DNA of 64,000 nucleotides from Peribacillus sp044761665 (GTDB lineage Bacteria > Bacillota > Bacilli > Bacillales > DSM-1321): the NCBI RefSeq assembly GCF_044761665.1, contig NZ_JBIWCW010000001.1, positions 1-64,000 on the forward strand, given 5' to 3'. Below, piece after piece: positions 42,523 through 51,912 of this stretch. The notes under the pieces are model-generated. The model saw only the letters and a list, made by a program, of their open reading frames with translations. It did no database searches and was not told the origin of the DNA. Position 1 is the stretch's first letter. Every line of letters starts with the position of its first letter. The position numbers and the translations under genes are program-made.

Positions 42523-42813
42523 TTATGCTTCTTGTGCAACTGGATATACGCTTACTTTTTTACGGTCACGTCCGAAACGTTCGAACTTAACAACACCGTC
42601 AATTTTAGCGAATAGAGTATCGTCTCCACCACGGCCTACGTTCTCACCTGGATAGATTTTTGTTCCACGTTGACGGTAAAGGATAGAACCACCAGAAACG
42701 AATTGACCATCTGCACGTTTAGCGCCTAAACGCTTAGAGATTGAGTCACGTCCATTCTTTGTAGAACCTACTCCTTTTTTCGAAGCGAAGAACTGAAGAT
42801 CTAATCTTAACAT
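42523..42813 (-). CDS. rpmA: 50S ribosomal protein L27
   Basis: The 96-residue large-subunit protein reaches the peptidyl-transferase centre. It begins MLRLDLQFFASKKGVGSTKNG; the firmicute leader LRLDLQFF is removed before A by the Prp protease encoded upstream. GGAGGT precedes ATG 42813, three codons inside the longest frame. Operon rplU-prp-rpmA. Confidence 0.97.
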   Translation of the reverse strand: MLRLDLQFFASKKGVGSTKNGRDSISKRLGAKRADGQFVSGGSILYRQRGTKIYPGENVGRGGDDTLFAKIDGVVKFERFGRDRKKVSVYPVAQEA

Positions 42814-42825
42814 TTGTTCCACCTC

Positions 42826-43158
42826 CTACTGGTTGAGGATAATTTTCATATATTTACCATAATCACGTTCGATGGTCTGCAACGATATGAGCATAGCGTT
42901 CAAGAGCAGTTGCACCTTCTCTTCGGACTCCGGTGAAAGATTCCCCGGAATGACGCAGCGAAGATAACCACCGTCTTTCCCCTGCTCAATCTCAGGCTCT
43001 ATATCCGTTAAGGACATAATTGCATTGACGGTCCCGAAGGACACGGCCGATACGCCTGCGCAGACAATATCGGAACCTTTTTTAGCAAAATCAGCATGTC
43101 CGCTTAATGTGAACGAAGTGAATCGTTCTTGCGGAGCATCAAGGATAACTTTAATCAT
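42826..43158 (-). CDS. prp: Ribosomal-processing cysteine protease Prp (YsxB)
   Basis: The 110-residue protease removes the L27 N-terminal extension. The catalytic His is in LSGHADFAKKG (about 19-22) and the Cys in DIVCAGVSAVSFG (about 33). It is located, as always in Firmicutes, between the L21 and L27 genes, 14 bp after rplU. Confidence 0.95.
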   Translation of the reverse strand: MIKVILDAPQERFTSFTLSGHADFAKKGSDIVCAGVSAVSFGTVNAIMSLTDIEPEIEQGKDGGYLRCVIPGNLSPESEEKVQLLLNAMLISLQTIERDYGKYMKIILNQ

Positions 43159-43172
43159 CTTGATATCAGCCC

Positions 43173-43481
43173 TTACGCGTTGATTGTTTCGATAACAACT
43201 TTAGTGTATGGTTGACGATGACCTTGTTTTCTACGATTGTTTTTCTTCGCTTTGTATTTGAAGACAGTGATTTTCTTTTGCTTCCCTTGTTTCTCAACAG
43301 TACCTGTTACAGTAGCGCCTTCCACTAGTGGAGCACCGACTTTCACGTCTTCGCCACCTACGAATAAAACTTTGTCAAATGTAACAGTTTCGCCTGCTTC
43401 AGCGTTTAATTTTTCAATGTAAACCGCTTCGCCAGCTGCTACTTTAATTTGTTTTCCGCCAGTTTCGATAATTGCGTACAT
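43173..43481 (-). CDS. rplU: 50S ribosomal protein L21
   Basis: The 102-residue large-subunit protein begins MYAIIETGGKQIKVAAGEAVYIEKL and has the conserved C-terminal KKNNRRKQGHRQPYTKV that binds 23S rRNA. AGGAGG precedes the ATG. The upstream leader at 43482-43594 is the L21 leader of Bacillus. Confidence 0.97.
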   Translation of the reverse strand: MYAIIETGGKQIKVAAGEAVYIEKLNAEAGETVTFDKVLFVGGEDVKVGAPLVEGATVTGTVEKQGKQKKITVFKYKAKKNNRRKQGHRQPYTKVVIETINA

Positions 43482-43594
43482 ACTTGCACCTCCTTGAATG
43501 TCTCAGACTCGCCAATCACAGGCGTTTTGTCCAGAAGACAAAAAACTTATAACCTGTTGTTGAGCGGTTGTAGCACGGGTGCTACAAACATAAC
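43482..43594 (-). promoter_or_regulatory. L21 leader RNA (autoregulatory 5' UTR of rplU)
   Basis: The 5' UTR contains hairpins TTGTAGCAC CC GTGCTACAA (43587-43568), TTTTGTC/GACAAAA and CGCC/GGCG just before the Shine-Dalgarno. Position and structure fit the L21 leader known in Bacillus, which is thought to bind a protein of its operon. Confidence 0.75.
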
Positions 43595-43600
43595 AGTAAA

Positions 43601-43630
43601 ATCCTATCATGAAACCGGAATAGCTGTCAA
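43601..43630 (-). promoter_or_regulatory. Sigma-A promoter of rplU-prp-rpmA
   Basis: -35 TTGACA (43630-43625), 18-nt spacer, extended -10 TGATAGGAT (core 43606-43601). Confidence 0.7.
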
Positions 43631-43654
43631 TATATTTGTTAGATTTCTTGTCCA

Positions 43655-45124
43655 TCACTTTACAGACCGTTCGATTTCCTCACAACTACCGAAGCGTCTG
43701 ATGGAATACGTATTTATCGGACCTGGGACATAAGAGATAAATAACTTTTTGGCTATCAACTCTTCCAAAGTCGATCTGTACGATTCCTTTTCACCCAACA
43801 GCACTTCAGCCACAGATCGGCTAAGCTCCACCCAAACGGCCTCATCATCGGTTTTACGGTGTTCGAACAACTCACGCTCCAAGCGAAAGGCCACTGTTTC
43901 GGCACTCTCTATTTTACCATTGCCATTACAGATTGGGCAAGGAACCAGCATCGTTTCACTAAGTGCTGGAGATGTCCGCTTTCTTGTTACCTGTAGGATG
44001 CCTAATTCAGTAAAACCAACGACCTTGACGCGCATCTCATCTCTCGCCGCTTCCTTTTTGACAAGATTGATGATTTCAAGCTTATGTTCCGCTTTCTCCA
44101 TATTAATAAAATCGATTAGGATTATACCGCTAATATTTCTAAGTCTCAGCTGACGGGCTACTTCTTTAGCTGCAGCTGCATTTACCGCAAATAGCGTGGC
44201 CTCTTTCTCCACTTTGCCCGTAAACTTCCCTGAATTGACATCGATAACCGTGAAGGCTTCCGTTTCTTCAAAAATCAAATAGCTTCCATTATCAAGCCAT
44301 ACCACCTTTTTCAAGGCTTTTTCAACTTGGTTATCCAGATTCCGTTCAGAAAAAATGTTCTTCGGTCCCGACTCATAGGAAAGATCCCAATCCTTGCCGC
44401 TCGCTTGGATTGACTTTCTCAACTCTTGGTATGCCTCAAAATCATCAATAAAGAGCTGTCCTGACGTTGTTGTGTCCATTTCAGTGATAAGCATCTCAAG
44501 GAATGTATCTTTCTCATAGAGGAGGGCTGGAGCCTTTAAAGTGGCAGCCTTCCTTTCCATGTCTTTATAAAGCTGTCTCATCGAATTCAGCGTGTCCAGA
44601 AATACCGGCTCACTTTCATTCTCCATCGAGGTACGGACAATGAGCCCCTCATCCTCATGCTTATATTCTAAAGCTTTTTCTCTCCAATGCTTTTGCAATC
44701 TCTCATTTTTAAATTTCTTCGAAACACCTACATAATCTATTCCATGTATGTAAACGAGGGAATCCGTGGAAAACTCGATCAATCCCGTTAACTTCGCCCC
44801 TTTTGTACCTGTTTCATCACGGCTCACCTGTACGAGCAGCTTTTCACCCTGTCGAATATAATGATTGATAGGTGATTCCCCATCCCGCTTTGACAGTTGG
44901 TATGCCGGAATTTCATCCCGATGCAGAAACCCATTCTTTTCGGCACCATAATCGATAAAAACAGCATCCATCCCTGGCAACACCTTAGTCACTTTACCAA
45001 GATAAACATTACCTACTATACTGCGCTGATGAGGTGGCATGATTTCGATTTTCCGTAAGACTTCATTCTCCAGGACTGCCATTCTTTTTTCGCGTGAAGA
45101 TAGGTTCACGATCATTTTTTTCAT
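43655..45124 (-). CDS. rng: Ribonuclease E/G family endoribonuclease
   Basis: The 489-residue single-strand-specific endoribonuclease processes and degrades RNA. An S1 domain occupies about 35-110 (VGNVYLGKVTKVLPGMDAVFIDYG). The DNase I-like catalytic part has magnesium-binding FTVIDVNSGKFTG and GIILIDFINM (Asp residues), then the zinc-link CPICNG. B. subtilis lacks this family, relying on RNase Y and J; other Bacillaceae carry it. The start is ATG 45124, nine bases after GAGGAGAGGA. It lies between spoIVFB and the L21 operon. Confidence 0.92.
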   Translation of the reverse strand: MKKMIVNLSSREKRMAVLENEVLRKIEIMPPHQRSIVGNVYLGKVTKVLPGMDAVFIDYGAEKNGFLHRDEIPAYQLSKRDGESPINHYIRQGEKLLVQVSRDETGTKGAKLTGLIEFSTDSLVYIHGIDYVGVSKKFKNERLQKHWREKALEYKHEDEGLIVRTSMENESEPVFLDTLNSMRQLYKDMERKAATLKAPALLYEKDTFLEMLITEMDTTTSGQLFIDDFEAYQELRKSIQASGKDWDLSYESGPKNIFSERNLDNQVEKALKKVVWLDNGSYLIFEETEAFTVIDVNSGKFTGKVEKEATLFAVNAAAAKEVARQLRLRNISGIILIDFINMEKAEHKLEIINLVKKEAARDEMRVKVVGFTELGILQVTRKRTSPALSETMLVPCPICNGNGKIESAETVAFRLERELFEHRKTDDEAVWVELSRSVAEVLLGEKESYRSTLEELIAKKLFISYVPGPINTYSIRRFGSCEEIERSVK

Positions 45125-45166
45125 CAAAAAAAATCCTCTCCTCAATTTGAAGAAAGGATATCATAT

Positions 45167-46033
45167 TTAATAAGAATATAACAGGTCACCAATTTCCCCA
45201 TGGGTCATTTTCTCAGAAAAATAGGCATGAAGAATTTCCGTTTCATCCAATGAGCCACTCTCCCTCCCATTTTTCATGATGATGACGGGATGTTTACAGC
45301 CACGTTGAAACATTTCCAGCACTTTATAAATCGGTTCTTGCGAATCCACCATGATCGGCTTTAATTTTGCCAAATCATTCGTGTTCCCATAATGGCGTTG
45401 CAGGAGAAAGCGCATAAATGCAAAATATCGCTGTCGCCACTCCATGATTAGCGAGAGACTGATAAAAAAGATGATCAGCCAAATATTCAGGTTAAGCGGT
45501 TCAAGAATGACCCATGTCAAAAACGCCAATACTGCGAAAGCAGCAGAAAAATACAACGTATATTTCTGCGCATTAAGAAAGGTGCAGTATAGGGAAACGC
45601 CAATGAAAAGAAGCCTCCCCCCATCCAATGGCCAGATTGGCAGTAAATTGAAGAACAACAACATAAGATTCATATATATAAATGATTGATACAGGTCAGA
45701 AGAAATAAAAGAAAAGAAATGGAGCAGAAAAGCCGCTCCGATAAGCCATATATGTTGGAGTGGACCAGCAAGCACAACCGCAAGATCTTCCTTCAGGCTT
45801 TTATTCCCATACTCCTCGGTCTCAACAGCCCCACCAAAAGGTAGGAGCTGGATAGACTTAATCCTCCATTTAAAATACTGTGCGCATGTAGCGTGTCCCA
45901 TCTCATGGATAAAGACGATGAGTAAAAGCATCATCACTTCAATAAAGTGTGCCGTAAGGATTGCAATCCCAATGACAAACCACAGCGTAGGGTGAATCTT
46001 GATTTTTGACAGTAAGTTCGCATACTCAGTCAA
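45167..46033 (-). CDS. spoIVFB: Stage IV sporulation intramembrane metalloprotease SpoIVFB
   Basis: The 288-residue site-2 protease cleaves pro-sigma-K in the mother-cell membrane. HEMGHATCAQYF (HExxH, about 44) and LDGGRLLF (about 138) supply the zinc ligands inside membrane segments; a C-terminal CBS-like part (VDSQEPIYKVLEMF) senses ATP. Its start overlaps the spoIVFA stop by 8 bp, showing coupled synthesis with its inhibitor. Confidence 0.93.
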   Translation of the reverse strand: MTEYANLLSKIKIHPTLWFVIGIAILTAHFIEVMMLLLIVFIHEMGHATCAQYFKWRIKSIQLLPFGGAVETEEYGNKSLKEDLAVVLAGPLQHIWLIGAAFLLHFFSFISSDLYQSFIYMNLMLLFFNLLPIWPLDGGRLLFIGVSLYCTFLNAQKYTLYFSAAFAVLAFLTWVILEPLNLNIWLIIFFISLSLIMEWRQRYFAFMRFLLQRHYGNTNDLAKLKPIMVDSQEPIYKVLEMFQRGCKHPVIIMKNGRESGSLDETEILHAYFSEKMTHGEIGDLLYSY

Positions 46034-46775
46034 AGGAAATCACCTTTTTAGGATCTACGAATGCATCATTTTCTTTAATCGCTAGATAAAACCGACCCTT
46101 TGAACCATCCTCACTTACGGTGACCTGTCCTAGTTCTTTCCCTTTCTTCACCAAATCATAGAGCTTCACATCGATTGTTTCCAACTGGCCATACCATGAT
46201 TCACTTTTATTAGCATGCTGTATGACCACAGTCTTTCCAATCCCTTCTTTCTCACCTGCAAAGATGACTACCCCCTCATTAATGGATTCGACTTTAGAGC
46301 CTATGCTCGTCTCCATGATGATGCCCTCCCCATTCGACTCAAAGGTTTGGGTAATTTCCCCCGACACAGGCATTGCATATCCTTCCCCGGAATCAACCGT
46401 TTCCGTATTCGATTCAGTCGGTAAAAAAGCGATGGGTTTACCAAATGTATTTTCATACCAGCTGGAAACCGAGGCAAATTGAAACTCTTGATTCATATTT
46501 TCCGTGACAAAGGTCCTGGCAGAATCCAATCGAACGGAAGGGTGCTTAAACATCACGGCAACCACCAGGAATAGGCAAATACTGACGAGGATTTTGAAAA
46601 AGAAATATTCCTTCTTAAAAAGCGGATGATCTTTGTCTGAATACCCGTCATAAGATTCGATTTCGTACGGGTTCTCCTTATCCATCTCCGTCCAAGTACT
46701 GTTAACCACCGGGCTATCATTCACCTTTCGTCTCTTGGCGATACGATTGCGGATATCTTTCCTGCGATCATCCAT
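46026..46775 (-). CDS. spoIVFA: Stage IV sporulation protein SpoIVFA (SpoIVFB regulator)
   Basis: The 249-residue type II membrane protein has a cytoplasmic charged start (MDDRRKDIRNRIAKRRK), one membrane segment (about 58-78, FFKILVSICLFLVVAVMF) and an external LytM-like (M23) domain (GEITQTFESNGEGI ... IQHANKSESWYG). It anchors and inhibits SpoIVFB with BofA until SpoIVB cleaves it. Confidence 0.92.
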   Translation of the reverse strand: MDDRRKDIRNRIAKRRKVNDSPVVNSTWTEMDKENPYEIESYDGYSDKDHPLFKKEYFFFKILVSICLFLVVAVMFKHPSVRLDSARTFVTENMNQEFQFASVSSWYENTFGKPIAFLPTESNTETVDSGEGYAMPVSGEITQTFESNGEGIIMETSIGSKVESINEGVVIFAGEKEGIGKTVVIQHANKSESWYGQLETIDVKLYDLVKKGKELGQVTVSEDGSKGRFYLAIKENDAFVDPKKVISFD

Positions 46776-47036
46776 TTAAAAATCTACCCCCTGCTCATAT
46801 CAAAGCGCTCATATTAAAGCGTATGAGCAACCTGTCCAATCTATGACGAAGAATACGATTTCTTTCTCTTTGCATTTTTAAAAACAAATTTGCGATGGAA
46901 AAATGAGCCTATTTCAAAAGTTTTGATTCGCAATGGCTTTTAATAATAAATGAGGTGAAAAATGCAATTGATATTCCCATGCTTTATTTGTTATAATGAA
47001 GTTGTTTTAACATTATTGAGGGGGAACAATTTTAAT

Positions 47037-47480
47037 ATGTCAATCGAAATAGGCAGCAAAGTACAAGGTAAAGTAACAGGTATCACTAATTTTGGAGCAT
47101 TCGTAGAATTACCAGGAGGCTCAACAGGTCTTGTGCATATCAGTGAGGTAGCGGACAGCTATGTAAAAGACGTTAATGACCATCTTAAAGTAGGCGACCA
47201 AATTGAGGTAAAAGTGATCAGCGAGAAAGACGGAAAAACTGCCTTGTCCATCAAAAAAGCTATAGATAGACCCGAAGGACAAACCTCTTCTTATACCAAA
47301 CGCCCACCACGCCAAGGCGATAATCGTAATAAAGATTTTCGTTCTAAAGGCAATTTTCAACCTAAGGAAAACTTTGAAGATAAAATGGTCCGTTTTTTAA
47401 AGACTAGCGAAGAGAACTTATCTACGCTCAAACGTAGTACAGAATCAAAACGTGGCGGTAGAGGCGGAAGACGCGGATAA
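47037..47480 (+). CDS. S1-domain RNA-binding protein (YabR/general-stress-protein-13-like)
   Basis: The 147-residue protein has one S1 domain (about 5-75: GSKVQGKVTGITNFGAFVELPGG, then GLVHISEVADSYVKDV) followed by a basic tail rich in Arg, Lys and Gly and ending GGRGGRRG. The start is ATG 47037 after GAGGGGG; the longer frame begins in upstream non-coding sequence. It is transcribed against the neighbouring operons. It probably binds ribosomes or mRNA, inferred from the domain. Confidence 0.85.
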   Translation: MSIEIGSKVQGKVTGITNFGAFVELPGGSTGLVHISEVADSYVKDVNDHLKVGDQIEVKVISEKDGKTALSIKKAIDRPEGQTSSYTKRPPRQGDNRNKDFRSKGNFQPKENFEDKMVRFLKTSEENLSTLKRSTESKRGGRGGRRG

Positions 47481-47514
47481 CCTGTTACATTTTTAATACT
47501 TTAGTACAATAGAT

Positions 47515-47549
47515 AAGGTAAGCCTTTTTAAGAAGGCTTACCTTTTTTA
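47515..47549 (+). terminator. Terminator of the S1-domain gene
   Basis: AAGGTAAGCCTT TTTAAG AAGGCTTACCTT, a perfect 12-bp stem, followed by TTTTTT. Confidence 0.88.
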
Positions 47550-47560
47550 TGTCCTTTTCG

Positions 47561-47595
47561 AAAAATAAAAAGCGGGGGCACAGAATGCCCTCGCT
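47561..47595 (-). terminator. Terminator of minCD
   Basis: GCGAGGGCA TTCTG TGCCCCCGC followed by TTTTTATTTTT on the minus strand, 8 bp past minD. Confidence 0.88.
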
Positions 47596-47602
47596 CACTA
47601 CT

Positions 47603-48406
47603 TTAACGCACACTAAAGAACTTTTTCAATTTGGACATGAAACCTTTTTGTTCGCCTCCAATTGGCGTCAACGGCACAGATTCACCCAGAATCCGGCGCG
47701 CAATGTTACGATAGGCAATCGAGACCCTGTTGTCCGGATTGTAAGCTATCGGTTCCTTTCTATTGGCAGCCACAATGACCTGGTCATCATCAGGTATCAC
47801 ACCGATCAGATCAATTTTAAGGAAATTGGTCACTCCATCAATATCCATTTCTTCATCTTCATGTAGAAGGTGTCCACGGATTCTGTTGATGATCAATTGA
47901 GGAGGAGCAATATGTTCTTCCTTTTCAAGCAGACCGATGATACGGTCTGCATCGCGGACAGCCGGTCTTTCAGCAGTCGTCACGATAATGGCTCTGTCGG
48001 CACCTGCTATAGCATTCCTAAATCCCTGCTCAATACCTGCAGGACAATCGATAACGACATAGTCGTAGTCCGGTTTCATATCACTGATAAGTTTCCTCAT
48101 CTGTTCTTCGTTCACTACTGTTTTATCACTGTTTTGTGGAGCCGGAAGCAAATAAAGCAAATCTTCGAAATGTTTATCCTTAATCAGTGCTTGATGAATT
48201 TTACAACGTCCTTCAACAACATCGACCAAATCATAGATGATGCGATTTTCCAATCCCATAATCACATCTAAATTGCGAAGTCCAATATCCGTATCGATCA
48301 AGCAAACCTTTTTACCTAGAAGAGCTAACGATGTTCCTAGATTGGCAGAGGTGGTTGTTTTACCGACACCACCCTTACCAGATGTTATAACTATTGCCTC
48401 TCCCAC
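47603..48406 (-). CDS. minD: Septum site-determining ATPase MinD
   Basis: The 267-residue ParA/MinD ATPase recruits MinC to poles and membrane to block polar division. It has deviant Walker A SGKGGVGKTT (about 8-17), the switch YDYVVIDCPAG and a C-terminal amphipathic membrane-targeting helix (GFMSKLKKFFSVR). It follows minC by two bases in the mreBCD-minCD operon. Confidence 0.97.
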   Translation of the reverse strand: MGEAIVITSGKGGVGKTTTSANLGTSLALLGKKVCLIDTDIGLRNLDVIMGLENRIIYDLVDVVEGRCKIHQALIKDKHFEDLLYLLPAPQNSDKTVVNEEQMRKLISDMKPDYDYVVIDCPAGIEQGFRNAIAGADRAIIVTTAERPAVRDADRIIGLLEKEEHIAPPQLIINRIRGHLLHEDEEMDIDGVTNFLKIDLIGVIPDDDQVIVAANRKEPIAYNPDNRVSIAYRNIARRILGESVPLTPIGGEQKGFMSKLKKFFSVR

Positions 48407-48408
48407 GA

Positions 48409-49092
48409 TTAGAGACCCCCTTCTAATCTATTTAAATTAGGTCTATATTTCTTTAAAACTTGCAGTTTATCAATTATGATATTTTCTTCATCGTCCATGA
48501 AGGCACATTCCAAATCATGTCCAAATTTCGTATATTGGTCAGGAGATAGATTCACTTTTCCTGCAATTCGTAATTGTGCTGGTTTCATGACTGACGCAGC
48601 AATTATGGCTTTCTTGTTTCCCATATAACCAGCGTGAGCGATCCCTCTTAGCTGTCCCATGACATAAATATTCCCACCGGCTCGAACGGTACCATCAGGA
48701 TTGACATCTCCAATGAGTAGCAAATCGCCGGGAACTTCAAAAACCTGTCCAGATCTTATGACCTTGGTCAAGGTTGTCACTTGATTTTCATCTTTCCATT
48801 GTTTTGCATCTTCCCTTGATATGACATTCGAAATCATCTCATCAACGATAAGTTTCTTCTTTTTATGAATCACTTCTTTGATTTTTTCTTGCTGGTCTGC
48901 ATCTAGATAGCGGTTCCCGGTATGTACTTTAACGGAAATGGACGGGTCGTTCTCTTGAAACTGATAGTTTGCCGAAAGCTTCACTTCTAACTCTTTCAAT
49001 AATTCGGAAAATGAGCAAGAATCATCGAGATGAAGCATAAACCCGTCCTTTGTCCCCTTAATCATAACATTTTGCTGAATTCTTTTATTCAT
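48409..49092 (-). CDS. minC: Septum site-determining protein MinC
   Basis: The 227-residue FtsZ antagonist has an N-terminal domain (1-100) and a C-terminal beta-helix (about 110-215, VIRSGQVFEVPGDLLLIGDVNPDGTVRAGGNIYVMG) that binds MinD. Normal length; adjacent to minD. Confidence 0.96.
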   Translation of the reverse strand: MNKRIQQNVMIKGTKDGFMLHLDDSCSFSELLKELEVKLSANYQFQENDPSISVKVHTGNRYLDADQQEKIKEVIHKKKKLIVDEMISNVISREDAKQWKDENQVTTLTKVIRSGQVFEVPGDLLLIGDVNPDGTVRAGGNIYVMGQLRGIAHAGYMGNKKAIIAASVMKPAQLRIAGKVNLSPDQYTKFGHDLECAFMDDEENIIIDKLQVLKKYRPNLNRLEGGL

Positions 49093-49207
49093 GACGTTTG
49101 TTTCACCTCAATGAAATATAATTCGACATAGGAAAACAAATTCCCTTTTTCTCCTTACATGTATAAGAGAAAATACATTTTAGACCTACTTAACAGTCCA
49201 GTGAACG

Positions 49208-49726
49208 TTATTCCATTTCACCCTGCAAATCAAACTTTTCAATAAGTCTCTTTAACGGGTAGCAACTGATAATAATAAATACTAGATTCAATATAATCGT
49301 TGGGACAAATCGCCGTTCCATAAATTCCCCAAATGGCATATCCGCAAAAGTAAGAATGTGATTCATTTGATAAGAAACACCCTCTACAACTGCCGTAAAC
49401 ACCAATGCCATCAAACAGGTAATAAGAATATTATTTTGCAGGATCTTCATACATTTTGAAATCAGATAGGCAAGAAAAGGAAGAAGGAACATATAAATTC
49501 CTAAAACTTCTGTATAAACGACATCATAGGTTAACCCAAGAATCGCTCCATATAGCATCCCCATTCTTCTAGATCCGTACATGGTTAGGTAAAAGATGAA
49601 AACGATCATGAAACGGGGAACGAGGATGTTATTACTACCAAACATATCACCCGCGAAAAGCTGCGCAAAGATACTTTCAAAAACAAAGAAAAGCAAGGCT
49701 ACGAAAGAAAGGATGAAATGTTTCAC
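49208..49726 (-). CDS. mreD: Rod shape-determining membrane protein MreD
   Basis: The 172-residue polytopic protein (about five membrane segments) belongs to the cell-elongation complex with MreB and MreC. LYGAILGLTYDVVYTEVLGIYMFLLP is the family hallmark. The start overlaps the mreC stop by 4 bp. Confidence 0.95.
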   Translation of the reverse strand: MKHFILSFVALLFFVFESIFAQLFAGDMFGSNNILVPRFMIVFIFYLTMYGSRRMGMLYGAILGLTYDVVYTEVLGIYMFLLPFLAYLISKCMKILQNNILITCLMALVFTAVVEGVSYQMNHILTFADMPFGEFMERRFVPTIILNLVFIIISCYPLKRLIEKFDLQGEME

Positions 49727-50595
49727 TCAGCTTCATCCTCCCCTTCACTTTCTGCTCCCGCTCCATCCACTTCACGTTTAACCACCATGACATTACTGAT
49801 ATCATAGAAATCCGTATATGGTTCAATATAAGCGGTTTGGTTCAATCCATATTGATCCACTTTCACATCGACAACTTTTCCGATTGGCAGACCTTTAGGA
49901 AAGATTCCACCCAAACCGGATGTGATGACACTTGAATTCTTCTTGATTTTTTTATCATAAGGAATCCGCTTCATCAATAAAAGGTTCTTCTCATCATCGA
50001 ACCCTTCGATCAAACCGTATGCTTTGTCATTGCCCTGGACGATAGCTGAGACGCGGTTCGCTTTATCAATCGAACTTAAGAGCTGAACCGAAGAAGTGAA
50101 TTCCGTCGTGGCTTTTACCTTACCAATCAATCCATTGGCCGTGATGACAGCCATATTCTTTTCTACTCCGTTACGCTCACCTTTATTAATCGTTAGCATT
50201 TCATGCCAGCGGTCCGGATTACGTCCAATGACCGTTGCTTGAACTGGCGAGTACTTTCGCAAGTCATCTTCTTTTTCAAGATTGTCACGAAGGTCTTCAT
50301 TTTCTTCTTTCAAATCTTGAACCTGTGTCTTCAATAAGACGTATTCATCCAGACGAGCTTTTAACTTTTTATTTTCATCGTATGTATCTTGAAGTTCCTT
50401 TAAATTCCCTACAAAATCTGTAATACCCGATACAGGTTTATTAAACACATTTCCAACCCAACCGGTTGTATCCTTCAGAAATTTTTCGGGCCAAGTTAAC
50501 TCTTCTCTCTCTCTTAATGAAAAACCGATCAATGCCACGAGAACGATAATACTAACGAGCAAGAGTAAGAGCTTTTTATTGAAAAACTGTGGCAT
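49723..50595 (-). CDS. mreC: Rod shape-determining protein MreC
   Basis: The 290-residue bitopic protein links MreB to external wall synthases. One membrane segment (about 9-27, LLLLLVSIIVLVALIGF), a coiled coil (about 60-105, LKARLDEYVLLKTQVQDLKEENEDLRDNL) and the beta-rich MreC domain follow. ATG 50595 is chosen, nine bases after GAGGTG; the length then equals B. subtilis MreC. Confidence 0.95.
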   Translation of the reverse strand: MPQFFNKKLLLLLVSIIVLVALIGFSLREREELTWPEKFLKDTTGWVGNVFNKPVSGITDFVGNLKELQDTYDENKKLKARLDEYVLLKTQVQDLKEENEDLRDNLEKEDDLRKYSPVQATVIGRNPDRWHEMLTINKGERNGVEKNMAVITANGLIGKVKATTEFTSSVQLLSSIDKANRVSAIVQGNDKAYGLIEGFDDEKNLLLMKRIPYDKKIKKNSSVITSGLGGIFPKGLPIGKVVDVKVDQYGLNQTAYIEPYTDFYDISNVMVVKREVDGAGAESEGEDEAE

Positions 50596-50683
50596 GATGA
50601 TTTGCACCTCTATTTTCATTTACTCTATTAAAATTAAGTATGATATCCACCGTCTTAACATTACACATGTAGACAGTTTTAAA

Positions 50684-50729
50684 AATAGAAAAGCCGGCTC
50701 AAATATGCGATCTTTTGTTGAGCCGGCCC
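50684..50729 (-). terminator. Hairpin between mreB and mreC
   Basis: GCCGGCTCAA / TTGAGCCGGC, 10-bp GC-rich stem with a 15-nt loop, followed by TTTTCTATTTTT on the minus strand. It may be a partial terminator making MreB more abundant than the downstream gene products. Confidence 0.75.
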
Positions 50730-50744
50730 TTTATTAAGTACCGT

Positions 50745-51764
50745 TTAGCGAGAATCTCTTGATTTCGTCTTGAACAGATGAATATGGTCCAATGCTTTTC
50801 CCGTTCCGATGGCTACGCAATCAAGTGGATTTTCAGCAATGATTACAGGCATTTGTGTTTCTTCACTGATCACTTTATCCAAGTTACGCAGTAAAGCACC
50901 GCCTCCTGTTAATACAATCCCTCTATCCATGATGTCAGCCGCAAGTTCTGGGGGAGTTTTTTCCAACGTGTTTTTCACGGAATCCACGATGGCTGAAACT
51001 GTATCTCGCAGGGCTTTTGAAATTTCCTCAGCTGTAATTTCAATCGTTTTCGGAAGACCCGTCAATAAGTCACGACCGCGGATTTCCATGTTTTCAATTC
51101 CTTCTGTATCACCTGCAGAACCGATTTCCATTTTAATTGCTTCCGCTGTACGTTCACCGATCATCAAGTTGTAGTTTTTACGGATGTAAACAATAATTGC
51201 GTCATCCATCTCATCACCAGCAATGCGGATTGACTGGCTTGTTACGATACCACCAAGAGAAATGATGGCCACTTCAGTAGTCCCCCCTCCAATATCAACA
51301 ACCATGCTGCCTGTAGGTTCCCAAACAGGAAGGTCTGCTCCGATAGCAGCTGCAAAAGGTTCTTCAATCGGGTACGCATCACGGGCACCAGCTTGTCTTG
51401 CTGCATCGATCACTGCACGCTGTTCAACAGCGGTAATTCCAGAAGGTACACAAATCATGACATATGGCTTGTTGCCGAATACGCCTTTTTTCTGAGCTTC
51501 TTTCATATAATACTTCATCATTGTTGCAGTAGTTTCATAATCAGCAATTACTCCATCTTTCATCGGGCGAAGCGCAACCACATTTCCTGGTGTACGACCG
51601 ATCATGTTTTTCGCATCTTTTCCGACTGCGACGATTTGCTTTGTATCTGTTTGCACGGCAACAACCGATGGTTCACGGACAGCAATGCCTTTCCCTTTTA
51701 CATAAACCAGCGTATTCGCTGTTCCTAGATCAATTCCAATATCTCTTGCACCAATTCCAAACAT
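50745..51764 (-). CDS. mreB: Cell-shape-determining actin homologue MreB
   Basis: The 339-residue actin-like ATPase forms membrane-bound filaments that guide lateral wall synthesis. Phosphate-binding motifs: DIGIDLGTANTLVYVKGKG and MVVDIGGGTTEVAIIS; adenosine motif GIVLTGGGALLRNLD. Normal length. It heads the mreBCD-minCD run downstream of radC. Confidence 0.97.
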   Translation of the reverse strand: MFGIGARDIGIDLGTANTLVYVKGKGIAVREPSVVAVQTDTKQIVAVGKDAKNMIGRTPGNVVALRPMKDGVIADYETTATMMKYYMKEAQKKGVFGNKPYVMICVPSGITAVEQRAVIDAARQAGARDAYPIEEPFAAAIGADLPVWEPTGSMVVDIGGGTTEVAIISLGGIVTSQSIRIAGDEMDDAIIVYIRKNYNLMIGERTAEAIKMEIGSAGDTEGIENMEIRGRDLLTGLPKTIEITAEEISKALRDTVSAIVDSVKNTLEKTPPELAADIMDRGIVLTGGGALLRNLDKVISEETQMPVIIAENPLDCVAIGTGKALDHIHLFKTKSRDSR

Positions 51765-51912
51765 TACGGTATCTCCCTTTCGTAAACAAAAATGCCTTTT
51801 TATAAGTTCAAATTATAATTTGTCGTTTTTTGACAATAGGTTTTTGAAAAAAGTTCCCTCTTTTAAAAATCATAAACAACATTATATCGTATCGTCAAAA
51901 ATTTGGATAGTG

